DNA of 64,000 bases from Paludibacter sp. (GTDB taxonomy: Bacteria > Bacteroidota > Bacteroidia > Bacteroidales > Paludibacteraceae), in contig JAQUWU010000002.1 of the NCBI GenBank assembly GCA_028692715.1, forward strand, positions 127,340 through 191,339. Reading direction: 5' to 3'. The stretch's first letter is position 1; each line of letters begins with the position of its first letter. The translations under genes were made by a program, and so were the position numbers. The notes below the pieces were generated by a model, which worked only from the letters and a program-made list of their open reading frames with translations, was not told the origin of the DNA and did not search any database. Shown in pieces: positions 7,720-16,419 of this stretch.

Positions 7720-10101
7720 ATGAATAAAAAAGTTTATATCCTTGTCTTGACGATATCGACATTATTTGCCTGTCAACCCAAGTTAGATTATCCGACGGAT
7801 GGTGATAACAATAAAAATCTAAACACATTAATGACCCTGAATGTCGGGGAAAATACTATTTTTTTGCAAGACTTTGTGTTGAATCCAACCGAAATCGATT
7901 CGATTACAAGTTTGTCAGAAAAACTGCTTTGCCGTATTGATAGTAGTAAAATGACTGCTACTTTCACTGTCTCGAAAGACATGGAACCTTTTGTAAATGT
8001 AAAACTATGGTTGAAGGATGTACCTTATTCGCTTCCGTGCAGAAAAACCGACAAAGTAGAAACAAATTTTACTTTTGATCCTCAGGGTAAAATCTACACG
8101 AAAGTACAGATTGCCGGACAAATGAATGACTGGACTGCTTCACGAATGCCCGATTTGAAGTTGAATGAAAAAGGTTTGTATGAGCTTACTATGCAACTTA
8201 GTCCCGGAACTTATTTGTATCAATTGGTGTTGGATGGTGATCAGAATGCCGATCCTGCAAATCCGAATAAAGTGGATAATGGTTATGGAAAATTTAATTC
8301 TTTGTTACAAATAAGAGGAAACGGCGACAAATATCCAGGTATTTATACTTCAAAATTTGGACAAACAAGCCTTGTTCTTAGTACTAAGAATGAAGTAAAG
8401 AATATCTATGTTTATTGGCAGAATTTTCTTTTGCCCGAGAAATTTGTTTCTTATGTAAATGGAAATATTAAGATAAGCATTCCAGAAGAGGCAACTAAGT
8501 TCGATCGTTCGTTTATTCGTGTTTGGGTAAGTAATGATATTGGAGTGAGTAATGATGTGCTGATTCCATTGAAAAATGGGAAAGTGTTGTCCAAAGCTGA
8601 GGATATTACCCGTGATGACAAACAGGCTCAAATTATGTATTTTGCATTGGTGGATCGTTTTTGCGATGGCGATTCAACGAATAATCATCCTTTGAATTTA
8701 CTCGATGTTAATAAGAAAGTAGATTTTTGGGGCGGTGATTTAGCCGGCATAAAAAAACAAATTGACAACGGTTATTTTTCTTATTTGGGAGTAAACACTT
8801 TGTGGATTTCGCCGTTGAATCAAAATCCGCTCGGACCTTATGGTTATTATGCACCCAAGAAAACAAAATTTTCAGGGTATCATGGATATTGGCCTATTTC
8901 ATCTTCGAAAGTAGATTTCAGGTTTGGAACAAATGCTGAATTTAAAAACCTTGTAGCTGATGCTCATGAAAAAAATATGAATGTGTTACTTGATTATGTT
9001 GCTCATCATGTGCATATTGAACATCCTTTTTACAAGCAACATCCCGAATGGGCAACGCCACTTTATTTGCCAGATGGGACGCTCAATACCGAAAAATGGG
9101 ACGAATATCGTTTAACAACATGGTTTGATACTTTTATGCCAACGCTCGATTTATCCAATCAAACTGTAGTGGATATGATGACCGATTCGGCTATGTTCTG
9201 GCTCAACGAATTTAAACTGGATGGTTTCCGACACGATGCTACTAAACACATTACCGAGAAATTCTGGCGTGAATTGACGCTTAAAATTAAAGAGGACAAT
9301 AACGGGAAAAACCTTTTTCAAATTGGCGAAACTTATGGAAGTCCAAATCTGATAAGTAGTTATCTTACTACCGGAATGCTCGACGGACAATTTGATTTTA
9401 ATGTGTACGATGTGGCAAATACCACATTTGCAGGAGTGGGAGGAAGTAATTTACAACAAGTTCAATCCATATTAAATTCCAGTTTATATACTTACGGAAG
9501 TCACAATTTGATGGGAAATATCTCCGGCAATCACGATAAACCTCGATTTATGGCATTAGCTTCAGGCGATTTGAAATTTGGCGAAGACTCGAAAGCAGCC
9601 GGTTGGAGTCGTGAAATTGGCATTACCGATTCCACTGCTTACGATAAATTGTTTCTAATGCAGGCGTTTAATATGACCATTCCCGGAATCCCGGTGATTT
9701 TTTATGGCGACGAAATTGGTTTGACTGGAGCAAACGATCCCGATTGTAGAAGAATGATGAAGTTCGATAAACTAAACAATCGTGAAATAATGCTACGCGA
9801 AAAAGTAGCAACTCTTGCGCATTTACGAAGTGCACAACCCGAATTTATTTACGGTGATTTTATCAATTTATCGACCACAAAAGATAGTTGGGTATTTGCT
9901 CGTAAGTATTTTGAAAAAGCAGCTATTGTTTTTCTGAATAATTCAGCTCAGAGTAAAATAATTGAAATTGATTTGCCAAAAGAATTAGAAACGAAAGAAT
10001 TCAAATCAACATTTAATCATACCTTTGTACTCGACAAAAATAATTTAAAGGTAGAACTACCTTCTTACAGTGTGGAAATTTTAATAAGCTTGAAATCATA
10101 G
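7720..10101 (+). CDS. Lipoprotein GH13 alpha-amylase with N-terminal starch-binding-like domains
   Basis: The 793-residue protein begins MNKKVYILVLTISTLFAC, a lipoprotein signal with the acylated cysteine at residue 18, so it is probably tethered to the outer membrane. Residues about 110-210 look like a CBM48/E-set glycogen-binding domain (QIAGQMNDWTASRMPDL...YLYQLVLDGD). The catalytic barrel starts at about 300 (IMYFALVDRFCDGD). Its conserved regions are DYVAHH from Asp425, GFRHD with nucleophile Asp506, GE with Glu537, and GNHD ending at Asp606. It closes the starch cluster. Its architecture differs from the upstream GH13 enzyme, which suggests a surface endo-acting step ahead of a periplasmic one (inference). 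No adjacent SusC/SusD pair is present. Confidence 0.92.
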   Translation: MNKKVYILVLTISTLFACQPKLDYPTDGDNNKNLNTLMTLNVGENTIFLQDFVLNPTEIDSITSLSEKLLCRIDSSKMTATFTVSKDMEPFVNVKLWLKDVPYSLPCRKTDKVETNFTFDPQGKIYTKVQIAGQMNDWTASRMPDLKLNEKGLYELTMQLSPGTYLYQLVLDGDQNADPANPNKVDNGYGKFNSLLQIRGNGDKYPGIYTSKFGQTSLVLSTKNEVKNIYVYWQNFLLPEKFVSYVNGNIKISIPEEATKFDRSFIRVWVSNDIGVSNDVLIPLKNGKVLSKAEDITRDDKQAQIMYFALVDRFCDGDSTNNHPLNLLDVNKKVDFWGGDLAGIKKQIDNGYFSYLGVNTLWISPLNQNPLGPYGYYAPKKTKFSGYHGYWPISSSKVDFRFGTNAEFKNLVADAHEKNMNVLLDYVAHHVHIEHPFYKQHPEWATPLYLPDGTLNTEKWDEYRLTTWFDTFMPTLDLSNQTVVDMMTDSAMFWLNEFKLDGFRHDATKHITEKFWRELTLKIKEDNNGKNLFQIGETYGSPNLISSYLTTGMLDGQFDFNVYDVANTTFAGVGGSNLQQVQSILNSSLYTYGSHNLMGNISGNHDKPRFMALASGDLKFGEDSKAAGWSREIGITDSTAYDKLFLMQAFNMTIPGIPVIFYGDEIGLTGANDPDCRRMMKFDKLNNREIMLREKVATLAHLRSAQPEFIYGDFINLSTTKDSWVFARKYFEKAAIVFLNNSAQSKIIEIDLPKELETKEFKSTFNHTFVLDKNNLKVELPSYSVEILISLKS

Positions 10102-10229
10102 ACGAATCGAATGTAACTTTAAAACAGTACTTTAAACCTCAAAATTTGAAGATGAGGGGAAATCCGATTACTTTTCGAATGGAATAAATTGATTTATTAA
10201 TGGTTATTTTTTCTCTGTTGATGTTAATC

Positions 10230-10274
10230 GCTTGCTGCTTACAGTTTACAGTTTGCTGCTTGCTGTTTACTGCT
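10230..10274. repeat. Short low-complexity repeat of TTGCTG/CAGTTTAC units
   Basis: The stretch is built from overlapping copies of gcttgctg and (a)cagtttac, between the amylase and the DUF4375 gene. It encodes nothing that I can support. Similar runs appear as intergenic filler in Bacteroidota genomes. Confidence 0.45.
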
Positions 10275-10302
10275 AAATATAAACTTCTCAAACATTTAAA
10301 AT

Positions 10303-10806
10303 ATGATAAAGATAAAAGACAATGCATTGGCACAAGCATCCGAAATAGGAATGGATGAATTTCTTCAGGTTTTTATAGATGCTTATCTTTTGGAAATAGG
10401 TGGGAAGCTCACCGCTGAAAATATGGAAAAACTGAACGGTTCGCAACATACTTTGCTTGCCTGGCATTTTTTTACTTCCGAAATGCGTGAAGGCGGTTTT
10501 GTACAACTTATCCAAAATGGTTACGGAGCTTATATTTTTATCAATCCATTTGCTAAAGCCATTAAGCAGTTTGGTGCGGTGGAACTTTCGAAACTCATTT
10601 ACAAAGCCCGTGAAATTTACGAACCCAATAAAAAAACATTGGAACGCGAAACTACCGACGAAGAATTCAATGCCCTTTATGTAGATTTCGAAGTGTTTGA
10701 CGAAATGGAAGAAATTTATTTTGATATTGAAGAACAACAAACGGCTTTAATTGCGGCTTATGTGGACGAACATATTGCAGACTTTGCAGAGATTGTGAAT
10801 GAGTAG
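10303..10806 (+). CDS. DUF4375 (DMP19-like) protein
   Basis: This 167-residue soluble acidic protein has a core of the form LAWHFFTSEMREGGFVQLIQNG...G.YIFINPF..AIKQFGA, which matches DUF4375. The family is named after the DNA-mimic protein DMP19 of Neisseria. The C-terminal third is very rich in Asp and Glu (FEVFDEMEEIYFDIEEQQ), in keeping with a DNA-mimic surface, but most family members have no tested role. It stands alone between the starch cluster and a small ABC-type unit, with a leader of low-complexity repeats. Family assignment is good; function is unknown. Confidence 0.75.
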   Translation: MIKIKDNALAQASEIGMDEFLQVFIDAYLLEIGGKLTAENMEKLNGSQHTLLAWHFFTSEMREGGFVQLIQNGYGAYIFINPFAKAIKQFGAVELSKLIYKAREIYEPNKKTLERETTDEEFNALYVDFEVFDEMEEIYFDIEEQQTALIAAYVDEHIADFAEIVNE

Positions 10807-10839
10807 AATCTCTATTAAATTTTTTTTTAAGTAAATGTT

Positions 10840-11169
10840 ATGCTAAAACTCAAATTTCATTGGGCGTATTTTAAAAGCACATTTATATTTAATATTTTTT
10901 CTTCTGTTCTATTAGCCTTTATAGTACACGCAGGATTAAAAATATTTCCTGATTCTCCTCCGCCATTATACCTCGTATATATTCAGTGTTGTATGTTTGG
11001 CGGACCTCTATTATGTTTCTTTTACAAAGAATTGTCAAGGAAGAATGAATACTATTTTTATTCTAATCGGGGAATCTCAAAATTAAGTCTATTTATAACG
11101 ACTTTGTCAACCTATATTCTTGTTGGTCTCATTCTAATATTCATGTTACATTATGCCAAACTTGCTTGA
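10840..11169 (+). CDS. Small membrane protein beside an ABC ATPase, probable permease-like subunit
   Basis: This 109-residue protein has three probable transmembrane segments (about 15-33, 42-60 and 84-105). I do not recognise a named family. Its end overlaps the ATG of the ABC ATPase gene at 11153 by 17 bases, so the two are translationally coupled and probably work together. It is too short for an ordinary ABC permease, so it may be a half-size subunit or an accessory protein. There are 33 bases between it and the DUF4375 gene. Confidence 0.6.
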   Translation: MLKLKFHWAYFKSTFIFNIFSSVLLAFIVHAGLKIFPDSPPPLYLVYIQCCMFGGPLLCFFYKELSRKNEYYFYSNRGISKLSLFITTLSTYILVGLILIFMLHYAKLA

Positions 11170-11823
11170 AATTGATAGTGTTGTAAAGTCATATGGTATG
11201 CATGTTGTGCTAACTGATATTTATTTAAATGTCAGACTGGTGATATTATTGGTATGTTAGGACGAAATGGAACTGGCAAATCTACCCTAATGAAAATTCT
11301 TTTTGGGACACTGTCGGCTGACAGAAAATTTATCAGAATTGATGGGAAAGTGTATAACCAGCCCTACAAGTCTATAAATGAAATATGTTATCTACCTCAA
11401 GACTCATTTCTGCCAAAGGATTTGACTGTAAAAAAAACAATTGAGTTATATTTAGGTAAAAATCGTGTAGATGATTTTTTGGATGATTCAATTTTATCGA
11501 AATTAAATACAAACAAAATTTCAATCTTGTCAGGTGGTGAATTAAGATATCTTGAAATTAAATTATTGTTGCATACTGATTGTAAGTTTCTATTACTTGA
11601 TGAACCATTTAATGGTGTGTCTCCAATTTTAGTTGGAGAAATTAAGAATCTGATTCTTAAAGCTTCTGAATCAAAAGGAATAATTTTAACCGACCATGAT
11701 TATAGAAATGTGTTGGCTGTTGCTAATCAATTTTGTATGATATATGATGGTGGAATAAAACGAATTAATGATAAGCAAGAGTTCGTAAGATGGGGTTATA
11801 TTCCTGAATCAAAAATTGATTAG
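11153..11823 (+). pseudogene. ABC transporter ATP-binding protein interrupted by a one-base frameshift
   Basis: From the ATG at 11153 the frame reads a normal ABC start (LEIDSVVKSYGMHVVLTDIYL) to about base 11227, then runs into a stop. The family pattern resumes one frame over at TGT 11230 (CQTGDIIGMLGRNGTGKST) and continues to 11823. Restoring one A in the AAA run at 11227-11229 would join the halves as DIYLKCQTGD. All motifs lie in the second part: Walker A GRNGTGKST, signature SGGE, Walker B LLLDEP and the H-loop histidine in LTDHD. Either the gene is inactivated or the base is a homopolymer sequencing error. A separate downstream start at 11254 would lack the first strands and is unlikely to be native. 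Confidence 0.85.
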
Positions 11824-11840
11824 TTTCCCCTCCAATAAAG

Positions 11841-11848
11841 TATCTTTG
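11841..11848 (+). promoter_or_regulatory. Candidate -7 box upstream of the SGNH esterase gene
   Basis: TATCTTTG fits TAnnTTTG. A TTG at 11816-11818 is the nearest possible -33 box, 22 bases away instead of about 19. The leader to the ATG at 11989 would be about 130 bases. The match is moderate. Confidence 0.4.
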
Positions 11849-11988
11849 TCCAATAAGTCTTTTGGTTCAATTACCCGCATTTCTGTATATATTTCTATGA
11901 ATTTGAACTAGTATTATGATAGTTTCGTATTGAAAGAGTTTCCTTTGTAATTATAAAAGTTCATACAATTCTCAGAAATCAAGTCATT

Positions 11989-14136
11989 ATGTTGAGTTAT
12001 AAAAATTCTCTTTTTAAAGTAGTATTTATACTTTTTTCTTTTCTCGTTTCTATCACAAGTGTAAATTCAACCACTTCCATAACCTATCCTATTGCTAACA
12101 GTATGGTGCTACAACGCAATATGCAAGTCCCAATTTGGGGCACGGCAACTGTGGGCGAAACTGTTCAGGTAACATTTAATAATCAGGTAAAATCCACACA
12201 AGCAGGAAACGATGGAAAATGGAAAATTTTTCTCGATCCTATGATCGCTGCAGGACCACTCACGATGACTATAAAAGGAAATAACACCATTACAGTTCAG
12301 GACGTTTATGTAGGCGAAGTATGGAATTGTGGTGGACAATCAAACATGGATACACGACTAAGTTATTATTCGAATTTAGCCGATACAATTTCAAGTGCCA
12401 ACAATAATTTATTAAGATATATCGATGTAAGGTATACGTCGATGAATAAAAATGTTGGCTGGCATTCTATTTCGCCTAGCACAGCCGGTGGATGTTCTGC
12501 TACAGCTTATTTTTATGGAAAGGAACTTCAACGAAAATTAGGATGTGCTGTTGGATTGCTGGTGACGGCTGTTGGTGGAACTTTCCTCGAAGGTTGGCTC
12601 GATCCGGCGACTATTGCTTCGAATCCAAATATGGTTTTACCCTCTGGATTTACTACACCGGGCTCACAGTACAATGAGTTTGTTGCTCCGGTAATTCCTT
12701 ATGCTATTAAGGGAACAATATTTATGCACGGTGAGCAAAATGCCGGAGATGTGGCAACAGCTCCTTTATATGGTGCAAGGTTTGAGCAAATGATAAAAGG
12801 ATGGCGGGATGCGTGGGGACAAGGTGATTTCCCTTTTTATTACGGACAAATTACTATGTATGATGCAGGTAGTTCTCCCGATACGATAAGCCCTATGATT
12901 CAGGTGCGTGAAGGTCAGCAATATGTTCAAAAAATGGACAATGTTGGTATGACGGTAAATATCGATTTAACGGCCAGTCAATGGCATTTTCCTAACAAAT
13001 ACGAAGCCGGACATCGGTTAGCATTACAGGCTTTGACAAAAACCTATGACTATACAGGTTTTGAATATTCCGGTCCTGTTTATAACACAATGGGCATTCA
13101 GGGTAAAAAAATACGGTTGTTATTTGATCATGCCGAATCAGGTATATCATCGTTTGATAATGCCACCCTGACTGGTTTTATGATTGAGGGTGCTGATAAT
13201 GTATGGTATTCTGCAACTACAACGATTGATGGTAATTGTGTGGTTCTTACAAATTCATCTGTCACATCACCAAAACGTATTTTTTACGCCTATGGTAAAT
13301 CACCTAAAGGGAACATGTCCAATAAGGATAATTTGCCCGCATCTCAATTCAGAACCGATAAAATTGAAGGGGATGGGATTAATCAAACCTTATCTTTCTC
13401 TGATCTTTTGTTGGTAAAATGTGGAATTTCTGATTTTGATCCGGGTGCAACAACTACCTCCGGATTGCCGATTACCTATGAATCAACCGATACTAACATT
13501 GCAACTATTACAGATGAAGGGTTAATACACTTGGTTGGATCGGGGAATTGTTATATAAAAGCTTATCAAGCGGGCAATTCGACCTACAGACCATCTATTG
13601 AATTAAATCTTAGACTAATAGTAAGTAAGGCAAAACAAGAAGTAGTTTTTGATTCAATTCCTGATCAGGTTTATGGTGGTGATGACTTTGTAGTCACTGC
13701 AACTGCAAGTTCTGAATTACCAATTAGCTATTCATCTAATAATGCAACTGTAGCAACCATTTCGGGCGATACAGTTCATATTGTTGGAGCAGGTAGCTGT
13801 ACCATTAATGCAGCTCAATATGGAAATTCATTTTATAGTTATACATCACAAAACAGAACCTTTCAAGTAGTGAGTGCTATGGATGTTAAATCTGTTGATG
13901 TGGTTGAAAATTTTGTTTTGCCTAATCCTATTCGAAACAAATTAATTGTAAAATCGAATAATCAAACGGAACAGAGAGACCTTTCGATTATAAATAATCA
14001 GGGAAGTGTTATTTATAATCAATCATTACAAAATAATAATACAACCATCGATGTAAGTTTCTTATTACCGGGAATTTATTATGTGAAAGTATCAAATAGT
14101 AAGAAAGTAGAAATCCAAAAAATTATAAAGCTTTAA
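11989..14136 (+). CDS. Secreted SGNH/sialate O-acetylesterase-like esterase with type IX secretion tail
   Basis: This 715-residue protein has a signal peptide (about residues 1-27) and then the DUF303/sialate O-acetylesterase layout: an N-terminal beta domain (SMVLQRNMQVPIWG...VGETV) and the GQSNM block with the expected nucleophile Ser118. A second block reads HGEQNAG, where the family usually has QGE.N. The terminal histidine block is WHFPNKYEAGHRLALQAL. Two Ig-like modules follow (about 450-640, repeating ITY.S....IATI), then a T9SS type A sorting domain ending GIYYVKVSNSKKVEIQKIIKL. It is thus exported by the type IX system and probably removes acetyl groups from a glycan. A bidirectional terminator follows. 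Confidence 0.88.
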   Translation: MLSYKNSLFKVVFILFSFLVSITSVNSTTSITYPIANSMVLQRNMQVPIWGTATVGETVQVTFNNQVKSTQAGNDGKWKIFLDPMIAAGPLTMTIKGNNTITVQDVYVGEVWNCGGQSNMDTRLSYYSNLADTISSANNNLLRYIDVRYTSMNKNVGWHSISPSTAGGCSATAYFYGKELQRKLGCAVGLLVTAVGGTFLEGWLDPATIASNPNMVLPSGFTTPGSQYNEFVAPVIPYAIKGTIFMHGEQNAGDVATAPLYGARFEQMIKGWRDAWGQGDFPFYYGQITMYDAGSSPDTISPMIQVREGQQYVQKMDNVGMTVNIDLTASQWHFPNKYEAGHRLALQALTKTYDYTGFEYSGPVYNTMGIQGKKIRLLFDHAESGISSFDNATLTGFMIEGADNVWYSATTTIDGNCVVLTNSSVTSPKRIFYAYGKSPKGNMSNKDNLPASQFRTDKIEGDGINQTLSFSDLLLVKCGISDFDPGATTTSGLPITYESTDTNIATITDEGLIHLVGSGNCYIKAYQAGNSTYRPSIELNLRLIVSKAKQEVVFDSIPDQVYGGDDFVVTATASSELPISYSSNNATVATISGDTVHIVGAGSCTINAAQYGNSFYSYTSQNRTFQVVSAMDVKSVDVVENFVLPNPIRNKLIVKSNNQTEQRDLSIINNQGSVIYNQSLQNNNTTIDVSFLLPGIYYVKVSNSKKVEIQKIIKL

Positions 14137-14163
14137 TTGATTTTTCGCTTTTAATTACAGCAT

Positions 14164-14198
14164 AAAAAAAACGATATGAAACCACATCGTTTTTTTTT
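14164..14198. terminator. Bidirectional rho-independent terminator between convergent genes
   Basis: AAAAAAAACGAT pairs with ATCGTTTTTTTTT across a 10-base loop, giving A-runs and T-runs on both sides. It sits between the esterase (ending at 14136, + strand) and pdxA (ending at 14219, - strand), so it can serve both. Confidence 0.8.
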
Positions 14199-14218
14199 GT
14201 ATTCGTATTGAATGAAAA

Positions 14219-15289
14219 CTATTCCACTCTACCGCCTCGTTCCACTCTTTGTTCTGTTTTAAGGGGATTGCGGGATATTTCATAACTAAATATGCGGTTC
14301 TGATAAATATCGTAAGCCATATACAAAGCCTGACGAAAAGAATCTTCCGATGCCAGATTCTTTCCAGCCAAATCGTAAGCAGTTCCATGAGCTGGTGAGG
14401 TTCTGATAATTGGTAAACCTGCCGTATAATTTACTCCGCTATCCATCGAAATAGCTTTAAAAGGTATTAACCCTTGATCGTGATACATAGCCAGCACTCC
14501 GTCGAACTTACTGAAATTTCCCGAACCGAAAAATCCATCGGCAGGATAAGGTCCTGCACAAATAATTCCTTGTTTCTCGGCTTGTTGCATGGCCGGAATT
14601 ATTACTTTCTTTTCTTCATCACCAATTACACCTTCGTCGCCTGCATGTGGATTTAAACCTAATACTGCTATTCGAGGACGAACAATGCGAAAATCTGTTT
14701 TTAATGATTCGTTCAATATCGTCATTTTTTCTAAAATAAGTTGCTCAGTCAATTCTTTTGAAACTTTATCAACCGGAATATGACCCGTAACTACCGCCAC
14801 ACGCATTACATCGTTTACCATCAACATCAATGCCGGTGTGCCATTTCCAAATTTCTTTTCGAGATATTCGGTATGTCCCGGAAAATGAAAATCGTCTGAT
14901 TGGATGTTTTTTTTGTTTATCGGAGCAGTAACCAAAGCATGAATTAATCCATCTTTTAAATCTTCAGTGGCTCTTTCTAAAGCAGCGAAAGCAGCTTTGC
15001 CGGCTTCTGGAGTTGAATTTCCCAACTCCACTTTTATTTCGTCATCAACACAATTAATAATATTTATCCGTTTCGAATTTATTTCACTAATCGAATTCAC
15101 TATATTCAAATTTATGCCTTGAATATCTAGTTGTTTTCGGTGATATGCAGCCACTTTGGGCGAACCATAAATGACAGGTGTAAATGTTTCCAGCATTCGT
15201 GGTTCAGCCAATGTTTTAAGAATCACTTCATAGCCAATGCCGTTTATATCACCGTGTGAAATACCAATTATTATTTTTTCAGCTTCCAT
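14219..15289 (-). CDS. pdxA: 4-hydroxythreonine-4-phosphate dehydrogenase
   Basis: This 356-residue cytoplasmic enzyme oxidises 4-phosphohydroxy-L-threonine in vitamin B6 (pyridoxal phosphate) synthesis. Family blocks are clear: IGISHGDINGIGYEVILKTL at the start, VTAPINK, FPGHTEYL with metal and substrate histidines, LNPHAGD, GPYPADGFF, and the late AMYHDQGLIPFK and TSPAHGTAYDLAGK. Length is normal. It is the last gene of a minus-strand run that starts with rlmN, 53 bases after the DUF4837 gene, and ends at a bidirectional terminator. Confidence 0.97.
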   Translation of the reverse strand: MEAEKIIIGISHGDINGIGYEVILKTLAEPRMLETFTPVIYGSPKVAAYHRKQLDIQGINLNIVNSISEINSKRINIINCVDDEIKVELGNSTPEAGKAAFAALERATEDLKDGLIHALVTAPINKKNIQSDDFHFPGHTEYLEKKFGNGTPALMLMVNDVMRVAVVTGHIPVDKVSKELTEQLILEKMTILNESLKTDFRIVRPRIAVLGLNPHAGDEGVIGDEEKKVIIPAMQQAEKQGIICAGPYPADGFFGSGNFSKFDGVLAMYHDQGLIPFKAISMDSGVNYTAGLPIIRTSPAHGTAYDLAGKNLASEDSFRQALYMAYDIYQNRIFSYEISRNPLKTEQRVERGGRVE

Positions 15290-15342
15290 TTTTTTAGTTC
15301 CAAATTATAATTTCAATTGTCAATGTTGACATATTCTTAACT

Positions 15343-16389
15343 TTATTTCTTTTTATTATCGTCTTTTTTTGCCACGATGGAGACTTCTTTTAAAGAATTA
15401 ATTTCCTGCGGTAATTTGGCAGAATAAATCATTGCTTCGAGTTGGCGAATTAAGTTGCGTTTTTTTGTTCCGGGAGCAAAAACAAATCCTTCCATAGTGA
15501 TAACCCGTTGATTTATTTCGTCCAATCTTGTATGGCTAAAAAATGGGCCACCCATTGCACCACCATTTTTCATTTTCCAAAGTCCACGAACTTCAGCACA
15601 ATAGCCATCGTTTACCCACACTTCTTTAAAAATTGGGGGTTCATATTTGTATTCTGTTCCCATGTGTGAACCTTCAAACTCACCGAGAATACCGGCTTTC
15701 ATTACTGAATCCCGTTTTTCAAGAATAAAATCTTTTGTAAATGTATTTTTGTCGGTGTAAGGATAAGAATAAATAACTATATCCTGACGTTTATCAGGAC
15801 TGTCATTCGAAAGCCAAAAGAAATCATTGGTCTTTTTTACGACTTTAAAGCCCTGAACAATATCTATTTGAATACCAAAAATACTATCAATTTGATTTTT
15901 GATAGTTGTATTTACATATTCTTTATTAAATGAAATTTGTCTGTTTCTTTCGCTATCCAAAAAATAATTTAAGATATTTTCGCCGTATTGTTTTATTGTT
16001 TCGGTAAATACCGAATCATTTGGAGCAACCACCTGAACAACAGTTTGAGGATATGCCCAACGGTCGGTTGAATAAATTACTTTTGGTTTTGTGTATTTTT
16101 CTGAAATGTCCGTTAACAAAATATTGCGGGTTGGCTTCAGAAGGTCAGAAAAATCCATTAATTTACATCTTGAAATGTTCATAATCGCCTCAGGTTGAGG
16201 TAGCTCTGGTGTGTTCTGATCGAGCAGTGCAACCAGCGACCTACCCGAAGGTGCTTTCCAGTTAGCATCGTTCATTACAACGAGTATTTCGTATTTTGTT
16301 CCGGTAACACTGGGTAAAGTTCTACTGCCATCACCGCACGAAAATAAAAATAAAGTAGAGAAAATGAAAATAATTACTTTTGATCTCAT
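15343..16389 (-). CDS. DUF4837 family lipoprotein
   Basis: This 348-residue protein starts with a lipoprotein signal, MRSKVIIFIFSTLFLFSC, with acylated Cys18. The mature part begins with a pattern typical of DUF4837 (TGTKYEILVVMNDANWKAPSGRSL) and keeps the late block GGPFFSHTRLD. Function is unknown; the family is confined largely to Bacteroidota. It lies 30 bases after the amidase gene and 53 bases before pdxA, in a minus-strand unit, so it is presumably co-transcribed. An envelope role is plausible from the lipid anchor and the amidase neighbour (inference). Confidence 0.85.
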   Translation of the reverse strand: MRSKVIIFIFSTLFLFSCGDGSRTLPSVTGTKYEILVVMNDANWKAPSGRSLVALLDQNTPELPQPEAIMNISRCKLMDFSDLLKPTRNILLTDISEKYTKPKVIYSTDRWAYPQTVVQVVAPNDSVFTETIKQYGENILNYFLDSERNRQISFNKEYVNTTIKNQIDSIFGIQIDIVQGFKVVKKTNDFFWLSNDSPDKRQDIVIYSYPYTDKNTFTKDFILEKRDSVMKAGILGEFEGSHMGTEYKYEPPIFKEVWVNDGYCAEVRGLWKMKNGGAMGGPFFSHTRLDEINQRVITMEGFVFAPGTKKRNLIRQLEAMIYSAKLPQEINSLKEVSIVAKKDDNKKK

Positions 16390-16419
16390 GTTCTTTAAAG
16401 TTTTGATTTATAGTGTATT

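Noticed and set aside
10288-10740. 150-codon minus-strand frame opposite the DUF4375 gene
   Set aside because: It is Phe- and Ile-rich antisense of a recognised gene, with no family pattern of its own.
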